Below, one piece after another: positions 41,401 through 50,834 of a stretch of DNA of 64,000 nucleotides. The position numbers and the translations under genes are program-made. The DNA comes from Alistipes sp. (GTDB lineage: Bacteria; Bacteroidota; Bacteroidia; Bacteroidales; Rikenellaceae), in NCBI GenBank assembly GCA_017437045.1, contig JAFSBY010000044.1:1-64000 (forward strand), in the 5' to 3' direction. Positions within the stretch are counted from its first letter, which is position 1. Each line of letters opens with the position of its first letter. The notes under the pieces were generated by a model. The model was not told where the DNA came from, made no database searches, and worked only from the letters and a program-made list of their open reading frames with translations.

Positions 41401-43128
41401 TTAAAAGGTCATGCGCACGCCCACCAACCCATTGATGCCATATTCGGGCATCGTGGGCCAGGTGTACAGATCACGCCCAAGCAGGTTACGCCCCTCCACA
41501 AACAGTGCCATCGTTCCCGAGAGCATCCACTCGAGATCGAACTGCAGATCGACTGCAAAGGGAGCCTTCCAGCGACCCACAGCCAACTCGACATCGGCGG
41601 CATCCCCTGCCAACTGCTCCACCGTGACATAGTTCCACACCCGCTCACCGGTGGCCACAGCCTTCAGCCCTACACGCACCTTACCGGCCGCATAGCGTAT
41701 GCCCAACTCACCCTCCATGCCGGGGCGACCGCACTCAAACGCCGCATCGTCGTCGTTGCGGGCTTCAACGCGCGCTTTGGCCTCCATCAGCCATGTTTTA
41801 TTCGGGCGATAGAGCACCTCGCCACCCAACGTAAAGCGTGTCTGACGTCCCATGTAGGGGATCATCCATCCGGCCGCATAGGCCGAGGGCGTCGTCAGAT
41901 CGAGTGCCGGTAGCAACCAATAGATGTAGTTATCATGCACCGAGAAGGCGGCATAGGCGCGATACGAAAAACGGTTATTGGCCGAATGGCCTGTCAATCC
42001 GCCACGGCCCTCCCACGAGGGGCTGCTCTTGGTCAGCCAGGTCGAGGTTTGCAGGTAGGGATTTTGGTACGAGAGCGAACGATAATCGTTGCGCTCCAAC
42101 CGGCCATCCATCTCCACAAAGGGCTTTACAGCATCTGATATCAGATCGAACTCCAGGCGCAGATGCGGGAAGAGGTAATTTTCGGCCATAGCGCCACCCT
42201 CCTGCTTATAACGATCGTAGGCATATTGCAGCCCCAATTCCAGCAGATATTGCTCGGTCGTATGGCCATACAACACCGAAGCCGTCAGCACCTGTTGGCG
42301 TTTGCCGTCCACCCCCTTGCCACCTGCAGCATGCAGATAACCGACCTCGCCAATCAGGCGATCCTCGGAGAAGGCGCGCCCCACCTTTCCGCTGACCGAG
42401 AAATCGGTCTGACGGCCGCGACTGAGCGCGCCAATCGGGTCACTATGGTCATAGAAGAGGGCACCGGTAAGTCCAATTTCAAAATTGGTCCGTTCGAGCT
42501 GTCGAAAATCATCCCCCAGACGGATCGAGGCCTCCAGATCGGAGTACCCCACCCCATCACCGATAGGCTCCATAGTCGAGGGCAGTGCCATCCCATAACG
42601 ACGCAACGCCCGATGTGTGTAGCGTACATCCCCCTCCAGGATGTGTCGCCCGAGGTATTTCCCGGCCGCACCTCCCAGCTCGGTCCAAAGGCGAGTGGCC
42701 GGCTCCTGGATGCCAAACTCGTTTTCGATCTTGGCATAACGACCTTGATGGTTCAAATAGCCCAACGCATAGCCCGTGTCAGGATGTTGGGTTGAGAGGG
42801 AAAATTCGGCGATCGACTGCAAGGGCAGACCAAAGCCGGCCTTCAGATAGTAGGGTTTCGGACGGTTAAACTCCCAATAGGTCACCTTGGCCGGACGGAT
42901 GGGACGTGTTGCCAAGCTCGTCTCAAAGGAGAGCGGCGTGACCGTGTAATCAATATCGGGACGCAACCGCATCGTATCGGTCATGTCGGGCGTAATCGTA
43001 TATTTCTCCGCCTCTTCGAGGTGCAGCTCATAGGCCTTTGTCACCTCGACCTGCTTGCTCACCTGCGCACGGCCCACTCCGGGCAACACGAGCAGCAAGA
43101 GGGCGATCCAGCAAATTCGTTTCATCAT
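41401..43128 (-). CDS. TonB-receptor-like outer-membrane beta-barrel protein
   Basis: 575 aa with a signal peptide (about 22 aa, ending GRAQ). The rest is beta-rich with alternating aromatic and polar residues and ends in Phe (VGVRMTF), as expected for an outer-membrane barrel. It has no plug domain, so it is not a classical TonB receptor; it looks like the barrel part only. The ATG overlaps the stop of the preceding TPR gene by 4 nt (ATGA), which predicts tight coupling. A TPR protein and a barrel encoded together recall export or assembly pairs such as AlgK/AlgE and PgaA, but no family match is claimed. Confidence 0.75.
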   Translation of the reverse strand: MMKRICWIALLLLVLPGVGRAQVSKQVEVTKAYELHLEEAEKYTITPDMTDTMRLRPDIDYTVTPLSFETSLATRPIRPAKVTYWEFNRPKPYYLKAGFGLPLQSIAEFSLSTQHPDTGYALGYLNHQGRYAKIENEFGIQEPATRLWTELGGAAGKYLGRHILEGDVRYTHRALRRYGMALPSTMEPIGDGVGYSDLEASIRLGDDFRQLERTNFEIGLTGALFYDHSDPIGALSRGRQTDFSVSGKVGRAFSEDRLIGEVGYLHAAGGKGVDGKRQQVLTASVLYGHTTEQYLLELGLQYAYDRYKQEGGAMAENYLFPHLRLEFDLISDAVKPFVEMDGRLERNDYRSLSYQNPYLQTSTWLTKSSPSWEGRGGLTGHSANNRFSYRAYAAFSVHDNYIYWLLPALDLTTPSAYAAGWMIPYMGRQTRFTLGGEVLYRPNKTWLMEAKARVEARNDDDAAFECGRPGMEGELGIRYAAGKVRVGLKAVATGERVWNYVTVEQLAGDAADVELAVGRWKAPFAVDLQFDLEWMLSGTMALFVEGRNLLGRDLYTWPTMPEYGINGLVGVRMTF

Positions 43129-46109
43129 TCGGTCAGTTTTTGAATACGTTCCTTGGCCTCCGCCACGATGCCGTCATCGGCCGGGGAGTAGCCATCCGCC
43201 ACACTCTGATAGGTGGCACGAGCCTGGAAGTGGTCGCCCTTCTTCAGATAGAGATCACCCAGCAACAGATAGGCCTTGGCCAACCAATAGCTCTTCGGGC
43301 TCTGCTCGGCATAGGCAAAGATGGCTCGCTCAACCGCATCCAGATCTCCTCGTCCCGCATCATACTGCATTTCGAGCAGGTAATAGGCCGCGGCTGAGCC
43401 CTCGCGGGTCGATACATCCGTAGCCAAGGGGCTATATTGCAGCTTTGCCTGCTCCTGATTGCCCGTCTGGCGCAACTGCTCGGCCCAGGCAAAGCGAGCC
43501 TCTCGATGGGCCACCTTACCGGCATCGGCAGTCGCCAGTACCTCCTTGGCCATCGGTTCGATGCGCGTGGGGGCTTGTTGAGCCAGCGTAGCCCGCACAT
43601 AACCTGTCATCGCCTCCTCGCGCTCCGAGGCCACAGTCGAGGCTGCATACAATTTCCGATAAGCCGCCGCAGCCTCCTCATAGCGCGACGCATTCCAGGT
43701 CAGATCCACCAACGAACGCAAAGTCTGCAACAGATAGGGATGTGTACCCTGATCAGCCAATTCGGTGAGCGTCTCGATCGCAGCATCGTTGTTCTGCCCC
43801 TTCAGGTAGCAATCACTCAAATAGTAGAGTGCATCGGTGCGCCAAGCCCCCTTCGGATAGCTCTTCAGATAGCTGCGCAACGACTTCTCGGCTGCCGGCA
43901 AACGATCGGCCAGGTAGAGTTGTTGGGCGGCAGCAAACGAGAGCGAATCGCGCGACATGGCCGAGAGGTCGTGTTCCACACCCACCTGCTCGGCATAGGT
44001 GAAATACTCCTCCACAGCACCATCGGCAAGATAGATTTCACGAATCGATCGCAACGCCTCCCGTGCCTCGGCCGACTGCGGAGCGGCACTCACCACATGT
44101 TGATAGGCCGCAATCGACTCTTGCCGCTTGCCCAAATTCAGATAAGCCAGACCCAATGCCGACCACGCCTGCGGTTGCAACGGTGAGGCGGGATAGTCGG
44201 CCACGAATCGTTCCAGCTGGGTGGCTCCGGCAGCATAGTTTTCACGCGCCATATAGCTGCTTCCCAACTCATAGGAGGCCTTCTCCAGATAATCACCCTG
44301 CCCCTTGGCCATGATTTCACGCAGCGCGGCCTCCTGCTCGCTTGTGCGGCGCAAGACACCCAATGTCATCGCTCGACGATAGGCGGCATAGTGGCTCTCC
44401 GAGGTTTGGCGTGCCCGCACCCGATTGTACCAAGTGAGTGCCTCCTCGAAGCGACGATCGGCATAGGCGAGATCGCCCAACCGATTTTGCGCGTCGGCAC
44501 GATAGCCATCGGCATGGGTGTAGAGCTCCAAGAAACGGTTGAAGGATTGCTCAGCTTGCGGCAATCGCTCCTCATTGAAGTGACAATAGCCCAGATTGTA
44601 GCAGGCCAACGCATATTCGCGTTCTCCGCGTGGCGCGCGTTGCAGATAACCATTATAGGCGGCAACAGCCTCGGCATAATTGCCCTCACGATAGGCTATT
44701 TCACCCAACCAGAAGCGGGCCAAAGCCGTATAACGAGCACTCACCTGCAGGCGCATCGTCTCTTGCAGTCCCTGCTTGGCGGTCGTCAGATCTCCTCGCT
44801 GATAGGCTTCGAGAGCACGGAAATAGGTGATTTTTTGCAACGCAGCCTTCAGATCAGCATCCATCGAAGGCATCGCCTTTAAGGCCCGATAGGCCGCATC
44901 GTAATCGCGCGAATTGTAGTAGGCCGCCACGAGCAGCGTACGCGCCTCATCGGCACGCGCCGAGCGCGGATAACGCTCCAGATAGCGGCTCAACTGATGA
45001 ATCGCTCCATTGAAGGCACCTCCGCCCAACTCATATTGCAACTTGGCATAGTTAAACAGCGCATCCTCGGCAATGGCAGCATCGAACTGCTCGTTGGTTG
45101 CCATGGCAAAGGCCTGCATAGCCTCCTCCTTGCGTCCCTGTCGCAGGTAGCAGTCCGCCAGGTGATAGGAGGCATTCTGCGTCAAGGCATCCTCGGCTCC
45201 ACAAGCGGCTCGCAACGGAGCAATCGCCTCGTCGTAGCGCGCCAAACGATAGAGCGAAAAACCGCGCAGGTAGTGGCTGTCACGATTCGCCTCACCACCC
45301 GCCTTGGCATAACGATCCATGTGCTCCAGCGTCTGCTGATACCCCTCCAAATGGAACCACGACTCGGCTACCACGCGCTCTAACTCGGCTCGGCGTGCAC
45401 CTCCGGCTTGCGCCAACAGCAGATCACTCTGCTCAACCACATAGCGGTAATTGCCCTCCTGAAATTCGATCTGAAGCAGATAGTAAGGAGCTACGGCTCC
45501 ATAGGCATCGCTCGTCAGCAGTTGTTGGAAGGCAGCTTTGGCCTCATCACGACGTCCTGCCGCATAATCAATATAGGCACGATAATAGGTGGCATGGTCG
45601 GCATACTCACTCCGGGCATCGACCCGCGCAAAATAGCCATCGGCCTCCTCATAAGACCCTTCGGCAAAGGCAACATAGCCCATGCGCAGGTCATAACGCT
45701 CCTTCTCGGAGCGACTCAACGCCTTATAATTGCATTGCGAGAAGCAGGTACGTGCCTGCTGCATCTCCCCCTTGGCGCAATAATAGGAGCCCAAGGCAAA
45801 GCGCACCTCGTTGTTATAGACCGAACCCGGATAGCGTTTCATATACCCACGCAGAATCAACTCTGCATCGGGATCACCCAGCTCAACAGCACAAGCGGCC
45901 AGGTAATAATCGACCATCTCAAAGCCCGTTCGATCGGCCGCAGCAAGCCCTTTGCGGGCCTCCAGGAAGGACTCGCGGGCCTCGACCCAACGGCCAAAGT
46001 CATACCGTTCACGTCCGCGCTGCAACGCCTCGTCGTGGGTCGAGGCCTTCGCCTCCAAACCGACAAACGCGCACGCCAACAACCAAACAAAGATGAGTAA
46101 ACGCGGCAT
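43125..46109 (-). CDS. large exported TPR-repeat protein
   Basis: 994 aa from the ATG at 46109 (a TTG 15 nt upstream is weaker). Signal peptide ends near LEAKA. Nearly the whole mature protein is TPR/Sel1-like helices in at least 20 units (patterns such as A.Y.LG.CY...G....A...F...L..YP), many of the YbgF/BamD type with the YP..A..A...LG motif. Probably a periplasmic scaffold; overlap with the barrel gene downstream points to a joint outer-membrane machine. Starts 24 bp after the BT_3928-like gene and is likely read from the suf promoter or an internal one that I cannot see. Confidence 0.85.
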   Translation of the reverse strand: MPRLLIFVWLLACAFVGLEAKASTHDEALQRGRERYDFGRWVEARESFLEARKGLAAADRTGFEMVDYYLAACAVELGDPDAELILRGYMKRYPGSVYNNEVRFALGSYYCAKGEMQQARTCFSQCNYKALSRSEKERYDLRMGYVAFAEGSYEEADGYFARVDARSEYADHATYYRAYIDYAAGRRDEAKAAFQQLLTSDAYGAVAPYYLLQIEFQEGNYRYVVEQSDLLLAQAGGARRAELERVVAESWFHLEGYQQTLEHMDRYAKAGGEANRDSHYLRGFSLYRLARYDEAIAPLRAACGAEDALTQNASYHLADCYLRQGRKEEAMQAFAMATNEQFDAAIAEDALFNYAKLQYELGGGAFNGAIHQLSRYLERYPRSARADEARTLLVAAYYNSRDYDAAYRALKAMPSMDADLKAALQKITYFRALEAYQRGDLTTAKQGLQETMRLQVSARYTALARFWLGEIAYREGNYAEAVAAYNGYLQRAPRGEREYALACYNLGYCHFNEERLPQAEQSFNRFLELYTHADGYRADAQNRLGDLAYADRRFEEALTWYNRVRARQTSESHYAAYRRAMTLGVLRRTSEQEAALREIMAKGQGDYLEKASYELGSSYMARENYAAGATQLERFVADYPASPLQPQAWSALGLAYLNLGKRQESIAAYQHVVSAAPQSAEAREALRSIREIYLADGAVEEYFTYAEQVGVEHDLSAMSRDSLSFAAAQQLYLADRLPAAEKSLRSYLKSYPKGAWRTDALYYLSDCYLKGQNNDAAIETLTELADQGTHPYLLQTLRSLVDLTWNASRYEEAAAAYRKLYAASTVASEREEAMTGYVRATLAQQAPTRIEPMAKEVLATADAGKVAHREARFAWAEQLRQTGNQEQAKLQYSPLATDVSTREGSAAAYYLLEMQYDAGRGDLDAVERAIFAYAEQSPKSYWLAKAYLLLGDLYLKKGDHFQARATYQSVADGYSPADDGIVAEAKERIQKLTE

Positions 46110-46133
46110 AAGCAATCCTCCCAAACTATCTTA

Positions 46134-47246
46134 TTATGGTTTGATATCCAAACAGTTATACTTCGCCTCAATCACTCCGTCCTGCAACACAACCAACCCA
46201 TTGTCGGCGCGGAGCAGGGTCTTCATCGTCGAGGCGTCGATGTTGTAGCACGCCACACGCTGATCACCAATCCAGCAGGTGGTCTCCCCATAGAGCGGCT
46301 CGGGGGTCAGACAGATCACCCGATCGCCCTGCGCCGTAGCCTGTTCCACCAACGCCTTCATACGTGCGGAGCACTCCTGCGGGATCTGACTAAAGGTAGT
46401 CACACAGAGCATATAGAGCCGTCCCGGATGTGACAAAAGCTCCTGCGTCGCATCGCCATCGGCATTGTGCAGGGCAAACTCACTGATCAGCGGACGCACC
46501 ACATTCGTGCTGCTGACACTCTGGGTCTCCACCCACTCCCATTGATCGTTCTGCTGCCATTCGGGGTCTTCGAGCGTGAAGGTGCGCATCGAGCCATCAG
46601 TAACGTTGCGGAAAACCAACAACGTCTCCTCCTCATCCGTCGGTTCGACTTCGGCCGCCTCCGACATAGCCTGCTGAATATGTACCCCCACGCGGTAGGG
46701 CAGGAAATCGATCAGCGGCAAGTGGCGATAGCAATAGTAGCCCAACCCCATCGAGCTGCCAAAGAAGAGGCACATCAAGGCAAACTCCAACCGATTGAAT
46801 TGGAAAATGCGGTCGGGACGATAACGCCACCAAACGATGAAGGCCATCGGCAGGGCGATCAAATTCTTCACGAAGGTTTGCCAGGGGGTCAGCTTGAGTG
46901 CATCACCAAAGCAGCCGCAATCCTCCACCGGCAAGACCGTTGCACTCAAGAAGGTGATCACCGTGAAGATGATCATCGACAACAGGGCAAAGATCGAGAC
47001 CAGGCGAATGCGCACCTTGAAGAGCAGCATGGCACCCATCATCAGCTCGGCACCGCACAACCAGATCGAAAAACCCATGGCGGCCGGCTTCAGCGCATCC
47101 CATCCGTAGATGGTCAGGTATTCGTTCACCTTGAGAGCCGTGCCCCACGGATCGATCGTCTTGACAAAACCCGACAAGAGGAAGGTCAATGCCAAGATCG
47201 TACGGCACACATGGGCCAGCAGTTTGATGATTCGTTTATTGCGCAT
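46134..47246 (-). CDS. BT_3928-type MauE/DoxX membrane protein with thioredoxin-like tail
   Basis: 370 aa. The N-terminal half has four or five transmembrane helices of the DoxX/MauE type: LLSGFVKTIDPWGTALKVNEYL, and DCGCFGDALKLTPWQTFVKNL, where the CGC pair is the conserved redox-type motif of MauE. The C-terminal half (about 190-370) resembles a thioredoxin fold without a CxxC pair, ending GLVVLQDGVIEAKYN. MauE proteins help form disulfides in periplasmic partners; a redox role is inferred. Overlaps the tmk gene by 11 bp. Confidence 0.82.
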   Translation of the reverse strand: MRNKRIIKLLAHVCRTILALTFLLSGFVKTIDPWGTALKVNEYLTIYGWDALKPAAMGFSIWLCGAELMMGAMLLFKVRIRLVSIFALLSMIIFTVITFLSATVLPVEDCGCFGDALKLTPWQTFVKNLIALPMAFIVWWRYRPDRIFQFNRLEFALMCLFFGSSMGLGYYCYRHLPLIDFLPYRVGVHIQQAMSEAAEVEPTDEEETLLVFRNVTDGSMRTFTLEDPEWQQNDQWEWVETQSVSSTNVVRPLISEFALHNADGDATQELLSHPGRLYMLCVTTFSQIPQECSARMKALVEQATAQGDRVICLTPEPLYGETTCWIGDQRVACYNIDASTMKTLLRADNGLVVLQDGVIEAKYNCLDIKP

Positions 47247-47937
47247 CGTTCGTCGAAAGGTCCAATAAGGGGTTTAATAGGGTCATAATACGGCTAAAGA
47301 TCACCTCGGGAGTGGCCATTGTCCCCTCCTCGGTGCTACAATCGACCACCTGCAACGAGGGGTCCATAGTCGCCGTCTCCAAATAGACCTCGCGCACCTG
47401 CTGTTGCAGCGTCAGCGATGCCTCATGGATGTCGGTGCCACCCTGCAGATAGGTGCGATCCTCACCGGCACGTTGCTCGGTCAGGCGACGCTCGGTGAAG
47501 GCAAACGGCACATCCAGGAAGAGCGACAGATCGGGACGCGGAATTTTGTAATAGCCATACTCCATATCCAGAATCCAACGCATCAAGCGGCTACGCTCCT
47601 CACCGGCAGGCAGTTTCGCACATTGATAGCCGATATTTGAATAGAGATACCGATCCAGGATCACCACCTTTCCCTCGTCCAACCAGCCTTGAATCATCTT
47701 CGCGGCATCGGCCCGATCGCCGGCATAGAGCAGGGCCACCAAATAGGGGTCCACCTCGGCCGCCGAGCCAAACTCACCTCGCAGAAAACGGGCAATCAAT
47801 TCACCAAACACCGGTGCATCGAAACGGGGAAAATGGAGGTACTCACACGCAGCACCTCGTTGTTCAAAGAGCGCGGTCAAGGCCTTAATCTGGGTCGATT
47901 TTCCCGCGCCATCCAATCCTTCCAATACGATCAACAT
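47236..47937 (-). CDS. tmk: thymidylate kinase
   Basis: 233 aa from the Met at 47937; the upstream extension is Arg/Lys-rich and runs into the sufS gap. P-loop GLDGAGKST (7-15), ILDRYLYSN (DR motif, near residues 97-105) and the LID region (FTERRLTEQRAGED). Converts dTMP to dTDP for DNA synthesis. Its start is 58 bp after the sufS stop. Slightly longer than the usual 205-215 aa. Confidence 0.93.
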   Translation of the reverse strand: MLIVLEGLDGAGKSTQIKALTALFEQRGAACEYLHFPRFDAPVFGELIARFLRGEFGSAAEVDPYLVALLYAGDRADAAKMIQGWLDEGKVVILDRYLYSNIGYQCAKLPAGEERSRLMRWILDMEYGYYKIPRPDLSLFLDVPFAFTERRLTEQRAGEDRTYLQGGTDIHEASLTLQQQVREVYLETATMDPSLQVVDCSTEEGTMATPEVIFSRIMTLLNPLLDLSTNDAQ

Positions 47938-47994
47938 CTTGTCTCTTCCTCTTCTCTTAGTTGGATATCTTCTTCTCTTTCGTACGGCACGCAC

Positions 47995-49215
47995 CTATCC
48001 GCGCAACATCGCAACGGCTCGTTTCACGCCCTTGACCAACGCCGCGATCTCCTCTTCGGTTGTATAGAGGGCCAGCGAAGCGCGGCACATGCCCTGCACA
48101 CCATAGTGGGTCATCACCGGCTCGGCACAATGTTGCCCCGTACGCACGGCTATGCCCAATTTATCGAGGATCATGCCCAGATCGTAGCCATGAACCCCCG
48201 CAATATTAAACGACAGAATGGCACATTTATTGGCCTGCGTGCCATAAATCTGCAGACCGTCGATGCGCTGCAACTCCTCGCTTGCATAGGCCAGCAACAC
48301 CTGCTCATGAGCCTCTACAGCTGCCCCATCCAACCCTTGGAGAAAGCGAATGGCCTCGCCCAGGCCGATGGCTCCGATGTAATTGGCCGTACCGGCCTCA
48401 AACTTGAGCGGCACAGGGGCATAGGTCGTCCGCTCGAACGAGACGCGATCGACCATATCGCCGCCCCCCATAAAGGGCGACATCGCCTCCAACAGTGCGC
48501 GCTTGCCATAGAGCACGCCAATGCCCGTCGGGCCATACAACTTATGCCCAGAGAAGGCATAAAAATCACAATCCAGAGCCTGCACATCGACACCGCCATG
48601 CACCACACCCTGACAACCATCGACCAGCACCACAGCCCCCACACGGTGGGCGGCCTCCACGATCGGCCGCAGATCGGGCCGTGTGCCCAACGTATTCGAG
48701 GCCTGGGTCACGGCGACCAATTTCGTCCGCTCGTCGAGCAATTCGGGCAGCCGTTCGACCATCAATCGGCCGGCATCATCAAAGGGCAAGACGCGCAAGG
48801 AGGCTCCGCGACGCTCGCACAAGAGCTGCCAGGGAACGATATTCGAGTGGTGCTCCATCTCGCTCACCACCACATTATCGCCCGCCTCCACAAAGCGGTC
48901 ACCCCAGCCGTAGGCCACCGTATTGATCGCCGCCGTAGCTCCGGCCGTAAAGACCACCTCCTCGCGGGCGGCAGCCCCCACAAAGTCGGCCACCGTAGCA
49001 CGTGCCGCCTCGTAGAGCTCCGTAGCCTGCTCCGAGAGGTAGTGCACCCCGCGGTGGATGTTGGCATTCAACTCGCGGTGCAGACGATCCAACGTGCGGA
49101 TCACCACCTCCGGCTTTTGGGCCGTAGCACCACTATCCAGATAGACCAACGGCCGGCCATAGACCTGCTGTTTCAGAATCGGGAACTCTTCGCGTATGGC
49201 AGTTACATCAAACAT
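47995..49215 (-). CDS. sufS: cysteine desulfurase SufS
   Basis: 406 aa, full length. PLP-binding Lys225 in FSGHKLYGPTG; HHSN near 122-125; active-site Cys363 in VRTGQHCAEP; C-terminal RASLALYTTEEEI. It takes sulfur from cysteine for Fe-S cluster building by the SufBCD scaffold, whose genes are directly upstream. Start ATG touches the sufD stop (1-base overlap). No SufE or SufU gene is visible in this window. Confidence 0.97.
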   Translation of the reverse strand: MFDVTAIREEFPILKQQVYGRPLVYLDSGATAQKPEVVIRTLDRLHRELNANIHRGVHYLSEQATELYEAARATVADFVGAAAREEVVFTAGATAAINTVAYGWGDRFVEAGDNVVVSEMEHHSNIVPWQLLCERRGASLRVLPFDDAGRLMVERLPELLDERTKLVAVTQASNTLGTRPDLRPIVEAAHRVGAVVLVDGCQGVVHGGVDVQALDCDFYAFSGHKLYGPTGIGVLYGKRALLEAMSPFMGGGDMVDRVSFERTTYAPVPLKFEAGTANYIGAIGLGEAIRFLQGLDGAAVEAHEQVLLAYASEELQRIDGLQIYGTQANKCAILSFNIAGVHGYDLGMILDKLGIAVRTGQHCAEPVMTHYGVQGMCRASLALYTTEEEIAALVKGVKRAVAMLRG

Positions 49216-50033
49216 CAGATTCGATTCAATTTAGCATTCAGTGCCTCCAACAGTGCGGCACACATCTCTTCACATCCGCAGCGCATCACCAAATCGTCGG
49301 CAAAGCCGGTCAATTGCAGGCGACGAGCCTGCTGCTCGTCCAGACCGCGCTGGCGCAGGTAGTAGATCGCCTCCTGATCCATTTGGCCCACCGTAGCACC
49401 GTGCGAGCACTTCACATCGTCGGCATAGATCTCCAGCTGGGGCTTCGTATCAATACGTGCCTTCTCGCTCAACAGCATGTTGCGATTCTGCTGAAAGGCA
49501 TCCGTGCGCTGTGCATCGGGGGCCACATAGACCATCCCGTCAAATCGACCTACGGCCTCTCCTCCGGCCAGACCGCGCACCTCCGAGTAGCTGCGGCAAT
49601 CGGCCACCTGGTGGTTTGTGCGGATCGTCAGCGAGCTGCGCTCCGCCCCACCCAACGCGAAGAGGCCATTGACACGGCTCTCGGCATAAGCACCCATCAG
49701 ATTGACCACATAGCGACCCACACCGCCTCCGAGCTGCAGGGAGGTCAATTGCAACCGGCTCTCCGCACCCTGCTGCACCTCGACCGTTGTCTCGGCATCG
49801 GCCACGAAGAGCTCCGCGAGCACCAATTCGGCCCGCTCGCCCAGCTCGATCTGCACCCGAGATGTGGCGGCCTGCGAGCGCACGACGAGGAGCTTCAGCC
49901 GCGCATCGGCAGCCAGCTTCAGCTCCAAGCAGCTCGGATCATCGACCCGATAGAGCTGCTCGCTCCGCCCCTCGATCGGTCGATCGAGTGCGATGTGCAA
50001 CGTCGGCAGTTGTTCCAAAATAGCGTTCTGCAT
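49215..50033 (-). CDS. sufD: Fe-S scaffold protein SufD, short form
   Basis: 272 aa. The beta-helix core is present and the conserved C-terminal KCSHGATVGQMDQEAIYYLRQRGLDEQQAR holds the His of the SufB-SufD interface. Compared with about 420-450 aa in many bacteria, the N-terminal helical part is largely missing; the gene begins 9 bp after sufC, so this is not a wrong start. SufD forms the SufBC2D scaffold. A short SufD may be normal in this lineage. Confidence 0.93.
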   Translation of the reverse strand: MQNAILEQLPTLHIALDRPIEGRSEQLYRVDDPSCLELKLAADARLKLLVVRSQAATSRVQIELGERAELVLAELFVADAETTVEVQQGAESRLQLTSLQLGGGVGRYVVNLMGAYAESRVNGLFALGGAERSSLTIRTNHQVADCRSYSEVRGLAGGEAVGRFDGMVYVAPDAQRTDAFQQNRNMLLSEKARIDTKPQLEIYADDVKCSHGATVGQMDQEAIYYLRQRGLDEQQARRLQLTGFADDLVMRCGCEEMCAALLEALNAKLNRI

Positions 50034-50042
50034 CGTCCTCTC

Positions 50043-50792
50043 CTATTGCTGTTCGTTAATGAGCCAATCGTAGCCCTCCTTCTCGAGTTTCAAGGCCAGC
50101 GACTTATCGCCCGTATGGATGATACGGCCCTTGTAGAGCACGTGTACATAGTCCGGCACGATGTAATCCAGCAGACGCTGATAGTGCGTGATGACCACCG
50201 TGGCATTCTGCTCCGTGTGCAGTTTCGTCACGCCCGTTGCCACGATGCGCAGCGCGTCGATATCCAGACCCGAGTCGGTCTCATCGAGGATCGCCAGCTT
50301 CGGATCGAGCATCGCCATCTGGAAAATCTCGTTCTTCTTCTTCTCGCCACCCGAGAAACCCTCATTGACGGCACGCGAGGTCATCTTCGTGTCGAGTTCG
50401 ACGATCTTGGCCTTCTCGCGCATCATCTTCAGGTACTCGGCAGCCGTGAGCGGCTCCTCGCCGCGGAATTTACGCTGTTCATTGACCGCCAACTTCATGA
50501 AATTGGCCATCGTGACACCCGGAATCTCCACCGGATACTGAAAACCGAGGAAGAGGCCCTTGCGAGCACGATCCTCGATCGAGAGGTCGAGCAGATCCTC
50601 CCCTTCAAACTCCACCGAGCCTTCGGTCACCTCAAACTTCTCGTTACCGGCCAAAACCGATGCCAGGGTCGATTTTCCCGAGCCGTTCGGGCCCATGATG
50701 GCATGCACCTCACCGGACTTCACCTCCAGGTTGATACCACGCAGAATCTCTTTACCATCGACCGTAGCGTGTAGATTGGTTACTTTAAGCAT
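50043..50792 (-). CDS. sufC: Fe-S assembly ATPase SufC
   Basis: 249 aa, ABC-type ATPase. Walker A GPNGSGKST (34-42), signature FSGGEKKKNEIFQM, Walker B LAILDETDSGLD with the SufC-typical Asp in place of other ABC signatures, and a switch His (VITHYQRLLDYI). It drives SufB-SufD remodelling. Between sufB (42 bp) and sufD (9 bp). Confidence 0.97.
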   Translation of the reverse strand: MLKVTNLHATVDGKEILRGINLEVKSGEVHAIMGPNGSGKSTLASVLAGNEKFEVTEGSVEFEGEDLLDLSIEDRARKGLFLGFQYPVEIPGVTMANFMKLAVNEQRKFRGEEPLTAAEYLKMMREKAKIVELDTKMTSRAVNEGFSGGEKKKNEIFQMAMLDPKLAILDETDSGLDIDALRIVATGVTKLHTEQNATVVITHYQRLLDYIVPDYVHVLYKGRIIHTGDKSLALKLEKEGYDWLINEQQ

Positions 50793-50834
50793 ATCTGTTT
50801 TCTTTTTTTTCTATTTTCACGTTTGAACTCTCGG

